Assembly (NCBI GenBank): GCA_028826165.1
Contig: JAPDFW010000086.1
Span: forward strand, 62,001-126,000
Direction of reading: 5' to 3'
Source: Anaeramoeba ignava
Lineage: Eukaryota; Metamonada; Anaeramoebidae
DNA: 64,000 nucleotides
Part shown: positions 47,358 through 59,700 of the stretch, in pieces
How positions within the stretch are numbered: the stretch's first letter is position 1
Layout: the number at the start of each line of letters is the position of its first letter
Translations under genes and position numbers: made by a program
The notes under the pieces: generated by a model
Database searches by the model: none
What the model was told of the DNA's origin: nothing
The model's input: the letters and a program-made list of their open reading frames with translations, nothing else

Positions 47358-50300
47358 TTAAACAGTTTTGATTAGAATTAATTGATCATTTAAAATAACT
47401 TCATTTCCATTATTAGGAACTAAAGTGAAAATTCGAGTGAAAAACAGTTTTACATTTAAACCTACAAATTGAAAAACACCATTAAATTTAACAATCACCA
47501 TTTCGTTTGAATTTGATTTAATAATATAATGTTTGATATTTTGAATATCAATTTCAGTTGAAGTTTTTGGAATAATTTGAAACATTTTTTGGATATCAGT
47601 TCCTTTTATTAAAATTGAATTTGAAGCATCTTTTGATATAATATTATGATGATAGTTTAACCATTCATTGTTTTGAAAATTTGGATCCAATGTTTGTTTC
47701 ATTTCTTGAGAAGTTTGAAGTGAAAAAGCTGAATTATCTTGATATTTGATTTTAAGATTTTCCCGATTTTGATCAAAATTTTGTGCAAAATTTAATACTA
47801 AATCTTTGATTGGTTCAATATATGAGAATTCTTCTTTGATTGAAATTGGTTCTTCATTTGAAATCATTGATGAATCTGTTAGTGATATTGTATCAAAAGA
47901 AATTGGTTGAGAATTTCCAATTTCTTCCATGTTGAAAAATTTCAAATTTGGGAAAATTCTTTGTATTTGTTGAATATGATCTCTATTTTCAGAAATTGGA
48001 TTTTCTAGTAAATTTAAATCGCTTAAATTGGTTAAATTTGATAAACTTTCAAATTGTCTTGAATCTTCAATTAAATTTCTTGCAAAGCTTAATGCAGTTA
48101 ATTTTGGAAATTGTTCTGTTGTTAATATATCGAATCCATTGAGTTTTTTAATGTTATTTTCTGAAAAATCAATAACTTCAACCTTTAATTATTAATTATT
48201 AATTTTTGATTTAATTTTTGATTTTTGATTTAATTTTAATTTTGAATTAATTTTTGAATTAATTTTTGAATTAATTTTTGAATTAATTTTTGAATTAATT
48301 TTTGAATTAATTTTTGATTTAATTTTTGATTTAATTTTAATTTTAATTTTTGATTTAATTTTTGATTTAATTTTTGATTTAATTTTAATTTTTGATTTTT
48401 GATTTAATTTTTGAATTAATTATTAATTTTTGATTTAATTTTAGATTTTTGATTTAATTTTAGATTTAATTTTAATTTTTGATTTAATTTTAATTTTTGA
48501 TTTAATTTTTGATTTAATTTTAATTTTTGATTTAATTTTAATTTTAATTTTTGATTTAATTTTTGATTTAATTTTAGATTTAATTTTTGATTTAATTTTT
48601 GATTTAATTTTAATTTTTGATTTAATTTTAATTTTTAATTTAATTTTTGATTTAATTTTTGATTTAATTTTAGATTTAATTTTTGATTTAATTTTAGATT
48701 TAATTTTTGATTTAATTTTTGATTTAATTTTTGATTTAATTTGATTTAATTTTTGATTTAATTTTTGATTTAATTTTTGATTTAATTTTTGATTTTAATT
48801 TTTGATTTAATTTTTGATTTAATTTTTGATTTAATTTTTGATTTAATTTTTAATTTAATTTTTAATTATTAATTTAATTTTTGATTTAATTTTTGATTTA
48901 ATTTTTAATTTTTGATTTAATTTTTGATTTAATTTTTGATTTAATTTTTGATTTAATTTTTGATTTAATTTTTGATTTAATTTTTGATTTAATTTTTGAT
49001 TTAATTTTTGATTTAATTTTTGATTTAATATTTAATTTTTAATTTAATTTTTGATTTAATTTTTGATTTAATTTTAATTTTTGATTTAATTTTTGATTTA
49101 ATTTTAATTTTAATTTTTGATTTAATTTTTGATTTAATTTTTGATTTAATTTTTGATTTAATTTTTGATTTAATTTTTGATTTAATATTAATTTTTGATT
49201 TAATTTTTGATTTAATTTTTAATTTTAATTTTAGAATTAATTTTTGATTTTAATTTTTGATTTAATTTTAATTCATTTCTAATTCATTTCTTCAAAATAT
49301 AAAGATATTGTTTGTACTTCAGGAAACTTCTTTTGAATAACACTGAAAATATCATGAGCAAAAGGAACATAATGAAAATTCCATCCTAATTGTTTTGCTG
49401 AAATTGTTTGTGATTGTGATTGTTGCATTTTTTCTTCTACATATTTTATAAAACCGGATAAATTTAAAAATTTTTTTGGCATATCAAATAAATTATTCAA
49501 CAAAGCGGAAATTGTTTGTTCTTCTAATTTTTTCTATATTTTTGTTTAGAATTAAAATTAAAATTAAAATTAATATTAAAATCAAAATTAAAATTAAAAT
49601 TAATATTAAATTAGAATTAAATTAGAATTAAAATTAGAATTAAAATTGAATTAAAATTAAAATTAAAAATTAAATTAAAATTAAAATTAAAATTAAAATT
49701 TAATTAAAATTAAAATTAAAATTTATTAAAATTAAAATTAAAATTAGAATTAAAATTAAATTTTAAAATCAAAATTAAAATTAAAATTAAAATTAGAATT
49801 AGAATTAAAATTAGAATTAAAATTTAAAATTAAAATTAGAATTTGAATTTGAATTAGAATTAAAATTAAAATTAGAATTAAAAATTAAAAAATTAAAATT
49901 AAAATTAAAATTAAAATTAAAATTAATATTAAAAATTAAAATTAGAATTAATAAAATTAAAATTAGAATTAGAATTAGAATTAGAATTAGAATTAGAATT
50001 AGAATTAGAATTAGATTATTAGAATTAGAATTAATAAAATTAAAATTAAAATTAAAATTAAAATTAAAATTAAAATTAAAATTTAATAGAAATTAAAATT
50101 AAAAATTAGAATTAAATTAAAAGAATTAGAATTAAAATTAGAATTAGAATTAAAATTAAAATTAGATTTAAAATTAAAAATTACATAATGATTTTTTTTT
50201 TGAAAAGGATAAGGTTTTTTATTTGGCATAAAATTATCATCATTTTCATTTCTTTTTCTTGTAAAAGTTCCACGAGGAGTAAAACCATCAGAAAATCTAT

Positions 50301-50463
50301 TACGAGGAGGATCTTGATCAAAATTTCCTCTTTGATAATTTCCACGATGATTAAAACCATTAGAAAATCTATTACCAGAAAAATATTGACCAGAATTTCT
50401 TCCTCTTTGATAATTTCCAGTAGAACGTGAAGGACGATAACTTCTTGAACGTTCAGTAAACAT
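47358..50463 (-). CDS. NXF1: NXF1/Mex67/TAP-like mRNA export receptor, three exons
   Basis: Exons 50463-50185, 49533-49318 and 48182-47358 total exactly 440 codons. The N-terminus is Arg/Gly-rich with FxxGF and RGNYQRG repeats, likely RNA-binding. Exon 2 to 3 splicing joins FPE to VEVIDFSENNIKKLNG, in the pattern of NXF leucine-rich repeats (PELLSLNLSNNRLYRL). A further repeat (LTNLSDLNLLENPISENR..IFPNLKFF) follows. The rest is an NTF2-like domain: the segment RTxIKGTDIQKMFQIIPKTS..VKFNGVFQFVG..FFTRIFTLVPNNGN parallels human FSVNGVF..AFTRTFIAVPASN. NTF2-like domains of this family pair with NXT1/Mtr2 and bind nucleoporin FG repeats. At 439 aa it is short: no RRM is obvious and the C-terminal UBA-like FG-binding domain is missing. 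Confidence 0.8.
48183..49317. repeat. TTTTTGATTTAA repeat filling NXF intron 2
   Basis: About 1.1 kb of TTTTTGATTTAA units with AATTTTAATT variants, nearly uninterrupted from 48200 to 49270. The donor-side 50 nt (49268-49317) still encodes a plausible continuation of exon 2 up to a TAG, so without the acceptor evidence the exon would be mis-ended. Confidence 0.85.
49536..50184. repeat. AAAATT/AGAATT repeat filling NXF intron 1
   Basis: Degenerate hexamers AAAATT, AGAATT and occasional AATATT over about 620 bp, with a purer (AGAATT)n block at 49965-50035. It runs from near the donor (GTAATT at 50184) to close to the ATATAG acceptor at 49534. Confidence 0.8.
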
Positions 50464-50788
50464 TTTTAATTTCCAAAAAAAAGAAATGAAAAAAATGAAA
50501 AAAGGAAAAAAATGAAAAAATGAAAAATTTTGAATTAAAAGTCAATTTGTTTATTTGTTTTTTTTTTTTTTTGTTTTCCAATTTGTTTTTCAATTTGTTT
50601 TTGTTTTTAATGTTGTTTGTTTTTGTTTTTATTTTTGTTTTTATTTTTGTTTTTAATGTTGTTTTTAATGTTGTTTTTGTTTTTATTTTTGTTTTTATTT
50701 TTGTTTTTAATGTTGTTTTTGTTTTTGTTTTCAATTTTGTTTTTGTTTTTGTTTTTGTTTTTGTTTTTGTTTTTAAAATCAATTTATT
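50464..50788. repeat. intergenic with TTTTTG repeat
   Basis: Between the NXF start and the ribonucleotide reductase stop. 50560-50775 is a (TTTTTG)n repeat with TTTAATGTTG interruptions. The first 60 bp have AAAATGAAAAAA units and would hold the NXF promoter. The FVFVFV and KTKTKT frames through the repeat are not genes. Confidence 0.7.
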
Positions 50789-53700
50789 TTAAATTGAACA
50801 TGTTCCATCTTTACATGTTGTAACAAATGGCGTTTCTATTCCACCAACTGTTCTTTGTTTATCATTTTCTTCTCCATTTTTTTTATCATTTTCTTGTTTT
50901 TCATTTAAATTTAATACTTGCATTTTTCTTGATTTATCTCGATAAACAGTTGCTCCTTTACATCCTAATTTCCACGCTTCTATAAATCCTTGTTTTATTT
51001 CTTCAAGAGTTGCTGAATTTGGATGATTTATTGTCTAAAAAATTTTTAAAAAAGAAAAATCGGAAAAAAATTTTTAATTTAAATTTTGATTATTGATTTA
51101 AATTTTGATTTTTGATTTTGATTTAAATTTTGATTTTGATTTTAATTTAAATTTTGATTTAAATTCTAATTTTGATTAAATTTTGATTAAATTCTAATTT
51201 TGATTTTAATTTTAATTTTAATTTTAATTTTAATTTTGATTTTGATTTAAATTTTGATTTAAATTTTGATTTTGATTTTAATTTTTGATTTTAATTTTAA
51301 TTTTAATTTTAATTTTAATTTAAATTCTAATTTTAATTTTAATTTTAATTTTGATTTTAAATTTAAATTTAATTTTAATTTTGATTTTGATTTTAATTTT
51401 AAATTTAATTTTAATTTTAATATTAATTTTGATTATTGATTTAAATTTTAATTTTTGATTTTAATTTTAATATTAATTTTGATTAAATTTTGATTAAATT
51501 CTAATTTTGATTAAATTTTTAAATTACTTTGGAAATTGCATTGTCACAATACTTTTGGAAAGTAGATTGCATTAAAATATGGTCTTTAGCAGAAATATCC
51601 ATTGCAGTTACAAAAACATCTTTAATATTTTGAGGAATTTCTGGAATATCCTTTAAAGAGCCTTTTTGGATAATCTTTTGCATCAATTCATCAGAATAAA
51701 CACCAGCTTCTTTGAGCCTTGAAACAAGAATATCATTTGTATAGCTTAATTCGACCTTTCCACCAAGAATATTTTTAATATTATAAGCTAAAGCAAAATA
51801 AGGTTCAATTCCACTTGAAACATTAAACAATAAAGAAATACTTCCTGTTGGAGGAACATTAGTAACAGCAGCATTTCGCATGAGTATCCCTTGAGATCTC
51901 CAGATTGAGTAATCATAATTGGGGAAAACCCCTTTTTCATGAGCTAGTTTTTCAGATGCTAAATGTGAATATTCTTGAATAAATTTCATCACTTCTTCAG
52001 CTAGATTTACCGCCTTCTCAGTGTTATATCCAATATTTAATTTATAAAGCATATCGGCAAACCCCATAACACCAAGTCCGATTCTTCTGTTGGATTGAAA
52101 TATCCGCTGCACATGCTCAACTGGGAACACAGTGAGGTCAATAACGTTATCGAGCATTCTGACAGCTAAATCAATAACTTCTTTTAATCTTTGATATTTG
52201 ATTTCTCCATTTATTACAAAATTCGATAAATTCAATGATCCGAGATTACAACAATCACCGTCGTGCAGGAATTGTTCTCCGCAAGGATTGCATGCTTCAA
52301 GTCTTCCGAGTCCAGGAAGGGGATTGGATTTGTTAACAAGATCTAAAAAGACACAACCTGGTTCACCATTTTTCCAACTATTTTCAATTATTTCATCAAA
52401 TATTTGATTTGCTGTTAAAGTAACAGGATTTATGTCAATTAGGTTGAAATTGTTATCTCTTTTGATTCTTCTTGGCTTGATTTTCTTTCCTTGCCATTCG
52501 CATACCCATGGTTTTTGTTCTTTAGAAATTACTTGTTCCATAAATTTATCTGTTAATCCAATTGAAATGTTGAAGTTTTTTAAATCTCCTTCTTTTGTTT
52601 TACAATTAATAAATTCTAGAACATCTGGATGATCAACAGAAAGAACAGCCATATTTGCACCATTTCTTCCATCTTGTTTTATAACACCGAAAGTACTATA
52701 AAATTTAAATTTAAATCAAAATTAAAATTAAATTAAAATCAAAATTAAAATTAAAATTAAAATCAAAATTAAAATCAAAATTAAAATTAAAATTAAAATT
52801 AAAATTTAAATCAAAATTAAAATTAATATTAAAATTAAAATTAAAATCAAAATCAAAATTAAAATCAAAAATTAAAATTAAAATTAATATTAAAATTAAA
52901 ATTAAAATCAAAATCAAAATCAAAATCAAAATTAAAATTAAAATTAAATCAAAAATCAAAATCAAAAATCAAAATCATTAAAATTAATATTAAAATTAAA
53001 ATTAAAATTAAAATTAAAATTAAAATTAAAATTAAAATTAAAATTAAAATTAAAATTAAAATTAAAATTAAAATTAAAATTAAAATTAAAATTAAAATTA
53101 AAATCAAAATCAAAAAATTAAAATTAAAATTAATATTAAAATTTAAAAAAAATTATTAAAATCAAAATTAAAATTAATATTAAAATCAAAATAAAATTAA
53201 AATTAAAATTAAAATTAAAATTAAAAAAATTAAAATTAAAATCAAAATTAAAATTATTAAAATCAAAATCAAAATCAAAATTAATATTAAAATTAAAATT
53301 AAAATAAAATCAAAAATTAATATTAAAATTAAAATTAATTTAAAATTAAAATTAAAATTAAAATCAAAAATTAAAATTAAAATTAATATTAAAATCAAAA
53401 TCAAAATTAATATTAAAATTAATATTTACGTATTATAAATATTCATAAAAGAAACAGGACCACTTGAATGATATAATTTAGTAGGAGTACCAGCAGGTCT
53501 TAATTTATGGAAAGGAAAACCAATTCCACAACCAGCTTGTTGTAAAATTGCAGCATCTCTCAAAGTAGAAAAAATAGATTCAAGACTATCATTCATATGC
53601 AAAACAACACAATTACTAATAATTTTAGAACCAGGAACACCAGTTGAAGCAAGTGTTCTCCCAGCAGGAATAAACTCAAAATGACTCATTACATTTGAAA

Positions 53701-53944
53701 ATTTGTTTTGAAATTCGAAAACTTGTTGATCTGTTTTGTCATAATTTTGTTCCACTTCTGCTAATCCTTTTGATACTCTTTGTATAAATTGTTCAGGTGT
53801 TTCCATTAGTTTGTTTTTGTATTTTCCTGTTCCTTTTCGTAAATATCTTTGTGCTAAAACTTGTAATCCATTTGCTGAAAATGGTAGATTTGTTGTCATT
53901 CCTTGAAGTATGATTTGTTGTTGTGCTAAATTTGCTATTGACAT
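50789..53944 (-). CDS. nrdJ: class II (adenosylcobalamin-dependent) ribonucleotide reductase
   Basis: Exons 53944-53430, 52695-51528 and 51034-50789 sum to 643 codons (642 aa). The N-terminal part has FIPAGRTLASTG and SNCVVLHMNDSLESIF (first redox Cys), QAGCGIGFPFHKLRP, and GPVSFMNIYN, in the class II style. The middle has RNGANMAVLSVDHPDVLEFI, the thiyl-radical loop NPCGEQ, CCNLGSLNLS with the partner Cys, GVMGFADML and NVPPTGSISLLF. The C-terminus ends TTCKDGTCSI, a swinging CxxxxC pair for re-reduction. No radical-storing small subunit is needed by class II enzymes, which use B12 and tolerate absence of oxygen. It makes dNTPs. All three exons are in phase with repeat-filled introns, so it is a host gene. 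The neighbouring slipin lies upstream in the same orientation, and a second B12 enzyme starts 2.8 kb away. Confidence 0.9.
51037..51527. repeat. TTTTAA/TTTTGA repeat filling RNR intron 2
   Basis: About 450 bp of TTTTAATTTTGA and AAATTTTGATTT units between the donor at 51527 and the acceptor at 51035. No coding or RNA feature seen. Confidence 0.8.
52698..53429. repeat. AAAATT/AAAATC repeat filling RNR intron 1
   Basis: About 730 bp of AAAATT hexamers with AAAATC and AATATT variants. 52990-53100 is almost uninterrupted AAAATT. It starts about 20 nt from the acceptor and ends at the donor GTAAAT. Confidence 0.85.
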
Positions 53945-54232
53945 TTTTTTATTTAGTTCGTTAAAAAAAATTTTAATTCAAAAGAAAAAGAAAAAGAAAA
54001 AAAATAAATTTTAATTTTAATTTTAATTTTAATTTTAATTTAATTTTAATTTTAACGGTTAAATTTTTTTTTTAACGAAATAAAAATAAAAAGAAAAAAA
54101 GATAAAAAGAAAAATTGTTTTAATTTGATTTGAAAAAAAAAATAAAAAAAAAAAAGTGGAATAATGAAAAAAGTGGAATAAAAAAAAAGTGAAATAATGA
54201 ATAATTGGAAAAAAATTAATTCATTTTCATTT

Positions 54233-56318
54233 TCATTTTAATTTTAATTGTTTTTTTTTATCAATAATTTCTCTTAAAGATCCAACAAGTGAAATATCCA
54301 TAGGAACAAAAGCAACAATATTATTAGCAGAATTAACTAATTTTCTTAAAGCTTCTAAATACTTAATAGAAAGGATATATTGAGTTGGATCAGCTCCATA
54401 ATCCTAAATATAAAATTAAAAATTAAATATTGAATAAAATATTGAATTGAATATTAAATTGAATATTAAATATTAAATATAATATTAAATATTGAATTAA
54501 ATATTAAATTAAATATTGAATATTGAATTTTAAATTAAATTAAATATTAAAATTAAAATTAAATATTAAATATTAAATTGAATATTAAATATTAAATATT
54601 GAATATTGGATTAAATTAAAAATTAAATATTGAATTAAATTTACAGAAAGTGCTTCTGAAATAATCCTTAAAGATTGTCCTTCTGCTTCAGCAATCAAAA
54701 TTTTAGAATCAGCTTCTCCTTTTGCTCTCAAAATTGCAACTTGTTGTGCACCTTTTGATAATGCAATTAATTTTTGACATTCTCCCTCAGCTTTTAAAAG
54801 AAAAAAAACAAAAGAGAAAAAAAGAAATTTTTAATATTTTTTGTTCCACTTTTTTTTTTTGCTTTTTTTTATTACCTTTTGTTTTTGAGCTTTCTCTTAT
54901 TCCATCTGCACTAATAATATTAGCTCTTCTAATTCTTTCTGCAGAAATTTGTGAATCCATTGCATTTTGTACATTACGAAATGGAATTATTTCTAAAATT
55001 TCAACTTGATTTAATTTGAAACCCCAATTAAGACAAACTTGTGAAACCTTTTGTTGAATTAAATTATTAATTTCTTCTCTTGAAGCAAGTGTATCATCCA
55101 AACCCTTTATAAAATTAAAATTTAAATTAAAATTAAAATTGAAATTAAAATTAAAATTAATATTAAAATTGATATTAAAATTAAAATTTAAAATTAAAAT
55201 TAGAATTAAATTTAAAATTAAAAATTAGAATTAAAATTAAAATTAAAATTAAAATTAAAATTAAAATTAGAATTAATATTAAAATTAAAATTAAAATTGA
55301 AATTAAATTTAATATTAAAATTAAAATTAAAATTAAAATTAAAATTAAAATTGATATTAAAATTAAAATTAAAATTAAAATTAAAATTAAAATTAAAATT
55401 AAAATTAAAATTAAAATTAAAATTAAAATTAAAATTAATATTAAAATTAAAATTAAAATTAAAATTAAATTTAAAATTAAAATTAAAATTAAAATTAAAA
55501 TTAAAATTAAAATTAAAATTAAAATTAAAATTAATATTAAATTTAAAATTAAAATAAAATTAATATTAAAATTAAAAAAATTAAAATAAAAAATTAAAAT
55601 TAAATTTAAAAAATTAAAATTTAAAATTAAAATTAAAATTAAAATTAAAATTAAAATTAAAATTAAAATTAAAATTAAAAATTAAAATTAAAATTAAAAT
55701 TAAAATTAAATTTAAAAATTAAAATTAAAATTAAAATTAATATTAAAATTAAAATTAAAATTAAAATTAAAATTAAATTTAAAATTAAATTAAAATTAAA
55801 ATTAAAATTAAAATTAATTTAAAATGATTCACCATTCCACCAATAACTGATCTCAAAGTAGTTTGAACGAATTTTTCAACGGCAAAAGACAAATCAACAA
55901 CTTCATAAACAACACGAATAGGATCAACAATCTGGTACAAAATCATTGCATCAACTTTAATTTGGACGTTATCACGAGTAATAATAGTTTGAAGAGGAAA
56001 ATTAAAAATGGATTCTCTCAAATCAATTCTTTTAATCCAAGATTGATGAATAGAAACTTGCTCTTCTTGATAACGGTCAACAAAAGAATCAGAAACTCTC
56101 CAAATTATTGATCTTGGTTTGTCTCGAAATGGTCGAAGAACATGTAATCCTGGTTGTAAAACTTCATGAAATTTCCCCCATCTTTCTACTATTACTCGTT
56201 CATTTTGTGATACAACTAAACAATTCTTACAACACATAATTAAACAAGTTAAAAGAAATAAAACAAGTATTCCCCCTATTGTAGCTATAATTGCAACATA
56301 AAAAGTATCAAATGCCAT
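54233..56318 (-). CDS. stomatin/slipin-type SPFH (Band 7) membrane protein
   Basis: Exons 56318-55833, 55104-54876, 54790-54645 and 54403-54233 sum to 344 codons. A 25-residue N-terminal membrane span (TIGGILVLFLLTCLIMCC) precedes the SPFH domain: VVSQNERVIVERWGKFHEVLQPGLH, ITRDNVQIKVDAMILYQIVDP, and RSVIGGM-GLDDTLASREEIN at the first splice. Then come the coiled-coil (QNAMDSQISAERIRR, AEGECQKLIALSKGAQQ) and a C-terminal core YLEALRKLV...IVAFVP. The CC pairs beside the span could be palmitoylated. SPFH proteins form membrane microdomain scaffolds. STOML2-like and plasma-membrane stomatin-like roles cannot be separated from sequence alone, and no mitochondrial targeting peptide is evident. Splice phases all agree. 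Confidence 0.85.
55107..55831. repeat. AAAATT repeat filling slipin intron 1
   Basis: About 720 bp of AAAATT with AATATT, AGAATT and AAATTT variants. Two stretches (55370-55435 and 55620-55680) are practically pure. The spurious KLKLKL frame through it is low-complexity only. Confidence 0.85.
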
Positions 56319-56732
56319 TGTTTTGCTTTTTTGTTTTTGCTTTTTGTTTTTTTTTTGCTTTTTGAAAATAAATTAAAAAATTTAATAAAAGAAAAAAATG
56401 AAAAATAAAAAAATGAAAAATTAAATAATCAAATTAAAACAATTTTTTAAATTAGAAAAAGAAAAAGAAAAAGATGAAAAAAAAAAAAAATTTGTTTTAA
56501 TTAAATTTTTGGATAGTTCAAATTTAAATAAATAAAAAGGAGAAAAAATAAAAAAAAAATAAAAAGGAGAAAAAATAATTTAATTTTTTTATTTTTTTTT
56601 CTGATTCATCTTTTTCCATTTTTTTCTTTTTTATTTTTCTTTAAAACGTTCAATCAAAATTTTTTAAAATCATTTTACCATTCAATTCATAAAACAATTT
56701 CAGCAAAAAATTCAATCCAAAGCTTAATTAAA
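56319..56732. other. divergent intergenic region, slipin and methionine synthase
   Basis: 414 bp between two start codons pointing outward. Mostly A/T homopolymers, with AAATAAAAAGGAGAAAAAAT twice in tandem (about 56529-56575). A more complex stretch at 56640-56730 (AAAACGTTCAATCAAAA, TTTCAGCAAAAAATTC, CCAAAGC) leads to the methionine synthase ATG and is the likeliest promoter sequence. No gene. Confidence 0.45.
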
Positions 56733-59700
56733 ATGAGTTTTTCAAAAATTAAAGAAATTTTAAAAGAAAGAATAATGATTCTTGACGGCGCAATGGGAAC
56801 TGAAATTCAGAAGCTAAATTTAAAAGAAAAAGATTATAGAGGAGAGAGATTTTCATCTCATGAAATTGATTTGAAAGGAAACAATGATATTTTAAATTTA
56901 ATAAATCCGAAAATAATTGAAAAAATACATTTAGTAAAAAAAATATTTGTAGTTGGATTATAAGAAATAATAAATATATTCACACTCAGAAAATTTTTAT
57001 CAACACATAATTTCAAATCAGGATTATTTGGAGGCAGGGGCTGATATTATAGAAACAAACACATTTAATGCGAATGCAATTTCGCAAAAAGATTATAATT
57101 TGGAGGATTTTATATTTGAAATGAATTTTGCTGGAGGATCTGTTGCAAGAAGTGCTTTGGAAAAATTTTTAAAAATTCATCCTGAAAAAGGTCCTAAATT
57201 TATTGCAGGATCAATGGGGCCTACTTCTTCAACTACAAGTATTAATCCAACAAGTGATAATCCTATTGAAAGATCAGTTTATTTTGAAGAATTAAGTAAT
57301 ACTTATTATATTCAAGCTAAAGGTTTGTTTGATTTTGTTGATTTGTTTTTGATTGAAACTTGTACTGATGTTTTAAATGCAAAAGCTGCTGTTTTTGGGA
57401 TTCAGAAATTGTTTGAAGAGAAAGGAGAAAAGAAGCCACTTATTGTATTTAAATATTAATATGAATTTTAATTTTATAAATGAATTTTAATTATAATAAT
57501 TGAAAAAAGATTTCAGCAACAATTGTCGATCAATCAGGAAGAACATTAACTGGACAAACAATAGAAGCATTTTTCACAAGTGTTCTTCATGCAGATCTTT
57601 TAGCAGAAGGATTAAATTGTTCATTTGGATGTTACGAACTACGGAAATACATCCAAGAATTATCGCAACATTCAACAAAAAATGTGATTTGCTATCCAAA
57701 CGCAGGAATGCCAGATTCACTTGGAAATTACAATCAAAAACCAAAAGAAATGGCGGAATGCATTAAAGAATTTGCAGAAAATGGATGGGTTAATATTGTT
57801 GGAGGATGTTGCGGAACAACACCGGAACATATCAAAGAAATATCACAAATGATTCGGTCAATCCGACCCAGAAAAGTACCTGAAAAGCCAAAAATATTTC
57901 AATTATCAGGTCTTGAAAAATTATCACTTGATAAATACACAACTTTTATTAATGTTGGAGAAAGATGTAATGTTGCAGGATCAAGAATATTCCAAAAATT
58001 AATCAAAAATCAAGAGTATGAAAAAGCTATTTCTGTTGCAAGAGAACAAGTTAAAAATGGTGCTCAAATATTGGATTTGAATATGGATGATCCCTTGATT
58101 AATGCCAAAAAAGAAATGAGGGATTTTATCTTTAGAATTGCAATGGAACCTGATATTGCTAAAGTTCCTTTAATGATTGATACTTCAGATTTTCAAGTTG
58201 CTGAAGAAGCTCTTAAGGCAAATCAAGGAAGATGTATTATTAATTCTATTAGTTTGAAATCTGGTGTTGATGATTTTGTTGAGAAAGCTAAGAAAATTAA
58301 AAGATATGGAGCTGTGGTTATTGTGATGGCATTTGATGAGAAAGGGCAAGGTAGAATTCAAAATCAAAATTAAATTAAATTTAAATTAAATTAAAAATTA
58401 AATTTAAATTAAAATTAAAATTAAATTAAAATTAAATTAAAATAAAATTAAAATTAAAATTAAAATTAAAATTAAATTAAAATTAAATTCAAATCAAAAT
58501 TAAATTTAAATTAAAATTAAATTTAAATTAAATCAAAATTAAATTAAATTCAAATTAAAATTAAATTAAATTAAAATTAAATCAAAATTAAAATTAAATT
58601 AAAATTAAATCAAAATTTAAATCAAAATTAAATTCAATTCAAATTAAAATTAAAATCAAAATTGAAAAAAAAAAAGCTGTTACAACAGAAAGAAAATCGA
58701 AATTTGTAAAAGATCTTATGATATTTTAACACAAAAATGTGGATTTGATCCTGAAGAAATCATCTTTGATCCAAATGTTTTAGCAATTGGAACAGGAATT
58801 CCTGAACATAATAATTACGGAATTGCATTTATTGAATCAGTGAGATCAATCAAAAAGAATTACCAGGAGTTTTATGTTCAGGAGGAGTTTCAAATCTTTC
58901 CTTTTCATTTCGAGGAAATAACACAATCAGAGAACTGCTTCATTCAGTTTTCCTTTATCATTCAATATCTGCTGGACTTGATATGGGAATTGTTAATCCA
59001 GGTCATCTTACAATTTATAATGAAATCCCCAACTTTGAAAGAGAAATTGTTGAAAATGCAATTTTAAATAAAAATCAAGAAGCATTTGATAAACTTTTAG
59101 AATTGGCTCAAAATCAACAAATGCAATCCAAATCACAAGCAACTGAATCAGAAAGAAAACAAAAGGAAAAAGAACATTGGAAGAAATTAACCGTTTCAGA
59201 AAGAATTCAATATTCATTAATTCACGGAAGAAATGATTTAATTGAAGAACCACTTTCTTTATTTCTATCAGAAAAACCTGATCCAATGGAAGCAATTAAT
59301 GGGCCTTTAATTTCAGGAATGAATGAAGTTGGAAGACTATTTGGATCAGGACAAATGTTTTTACCCCAAGTTATTAAATCTGCACAAGTTATGAAAGCTG
59401 CTTTTAATATTGTTCTTCCTTTATTAGAAAAACAATCCAAAAATATCAATGAGATTCAATCAAAACAAAAAACTATTCTTATGGCAACAGTTAAAGGTGA
59501 TGTTCATGATATTGGAAAGAATATTGTTGGTGTAATTCTTTCCTGTAATAATTATAGAGTTATTGATTTAGGTGTTTCTGTTGATGCGCAAACAATAGTA
59601 GATAAAGCAATAGAACTTGGAGCTGATATTATTGGACTTTCTGGTTTATATTCAAATCAAATATAAATTTAAATTAAATTAAATTAAAATTAAAATTAAA

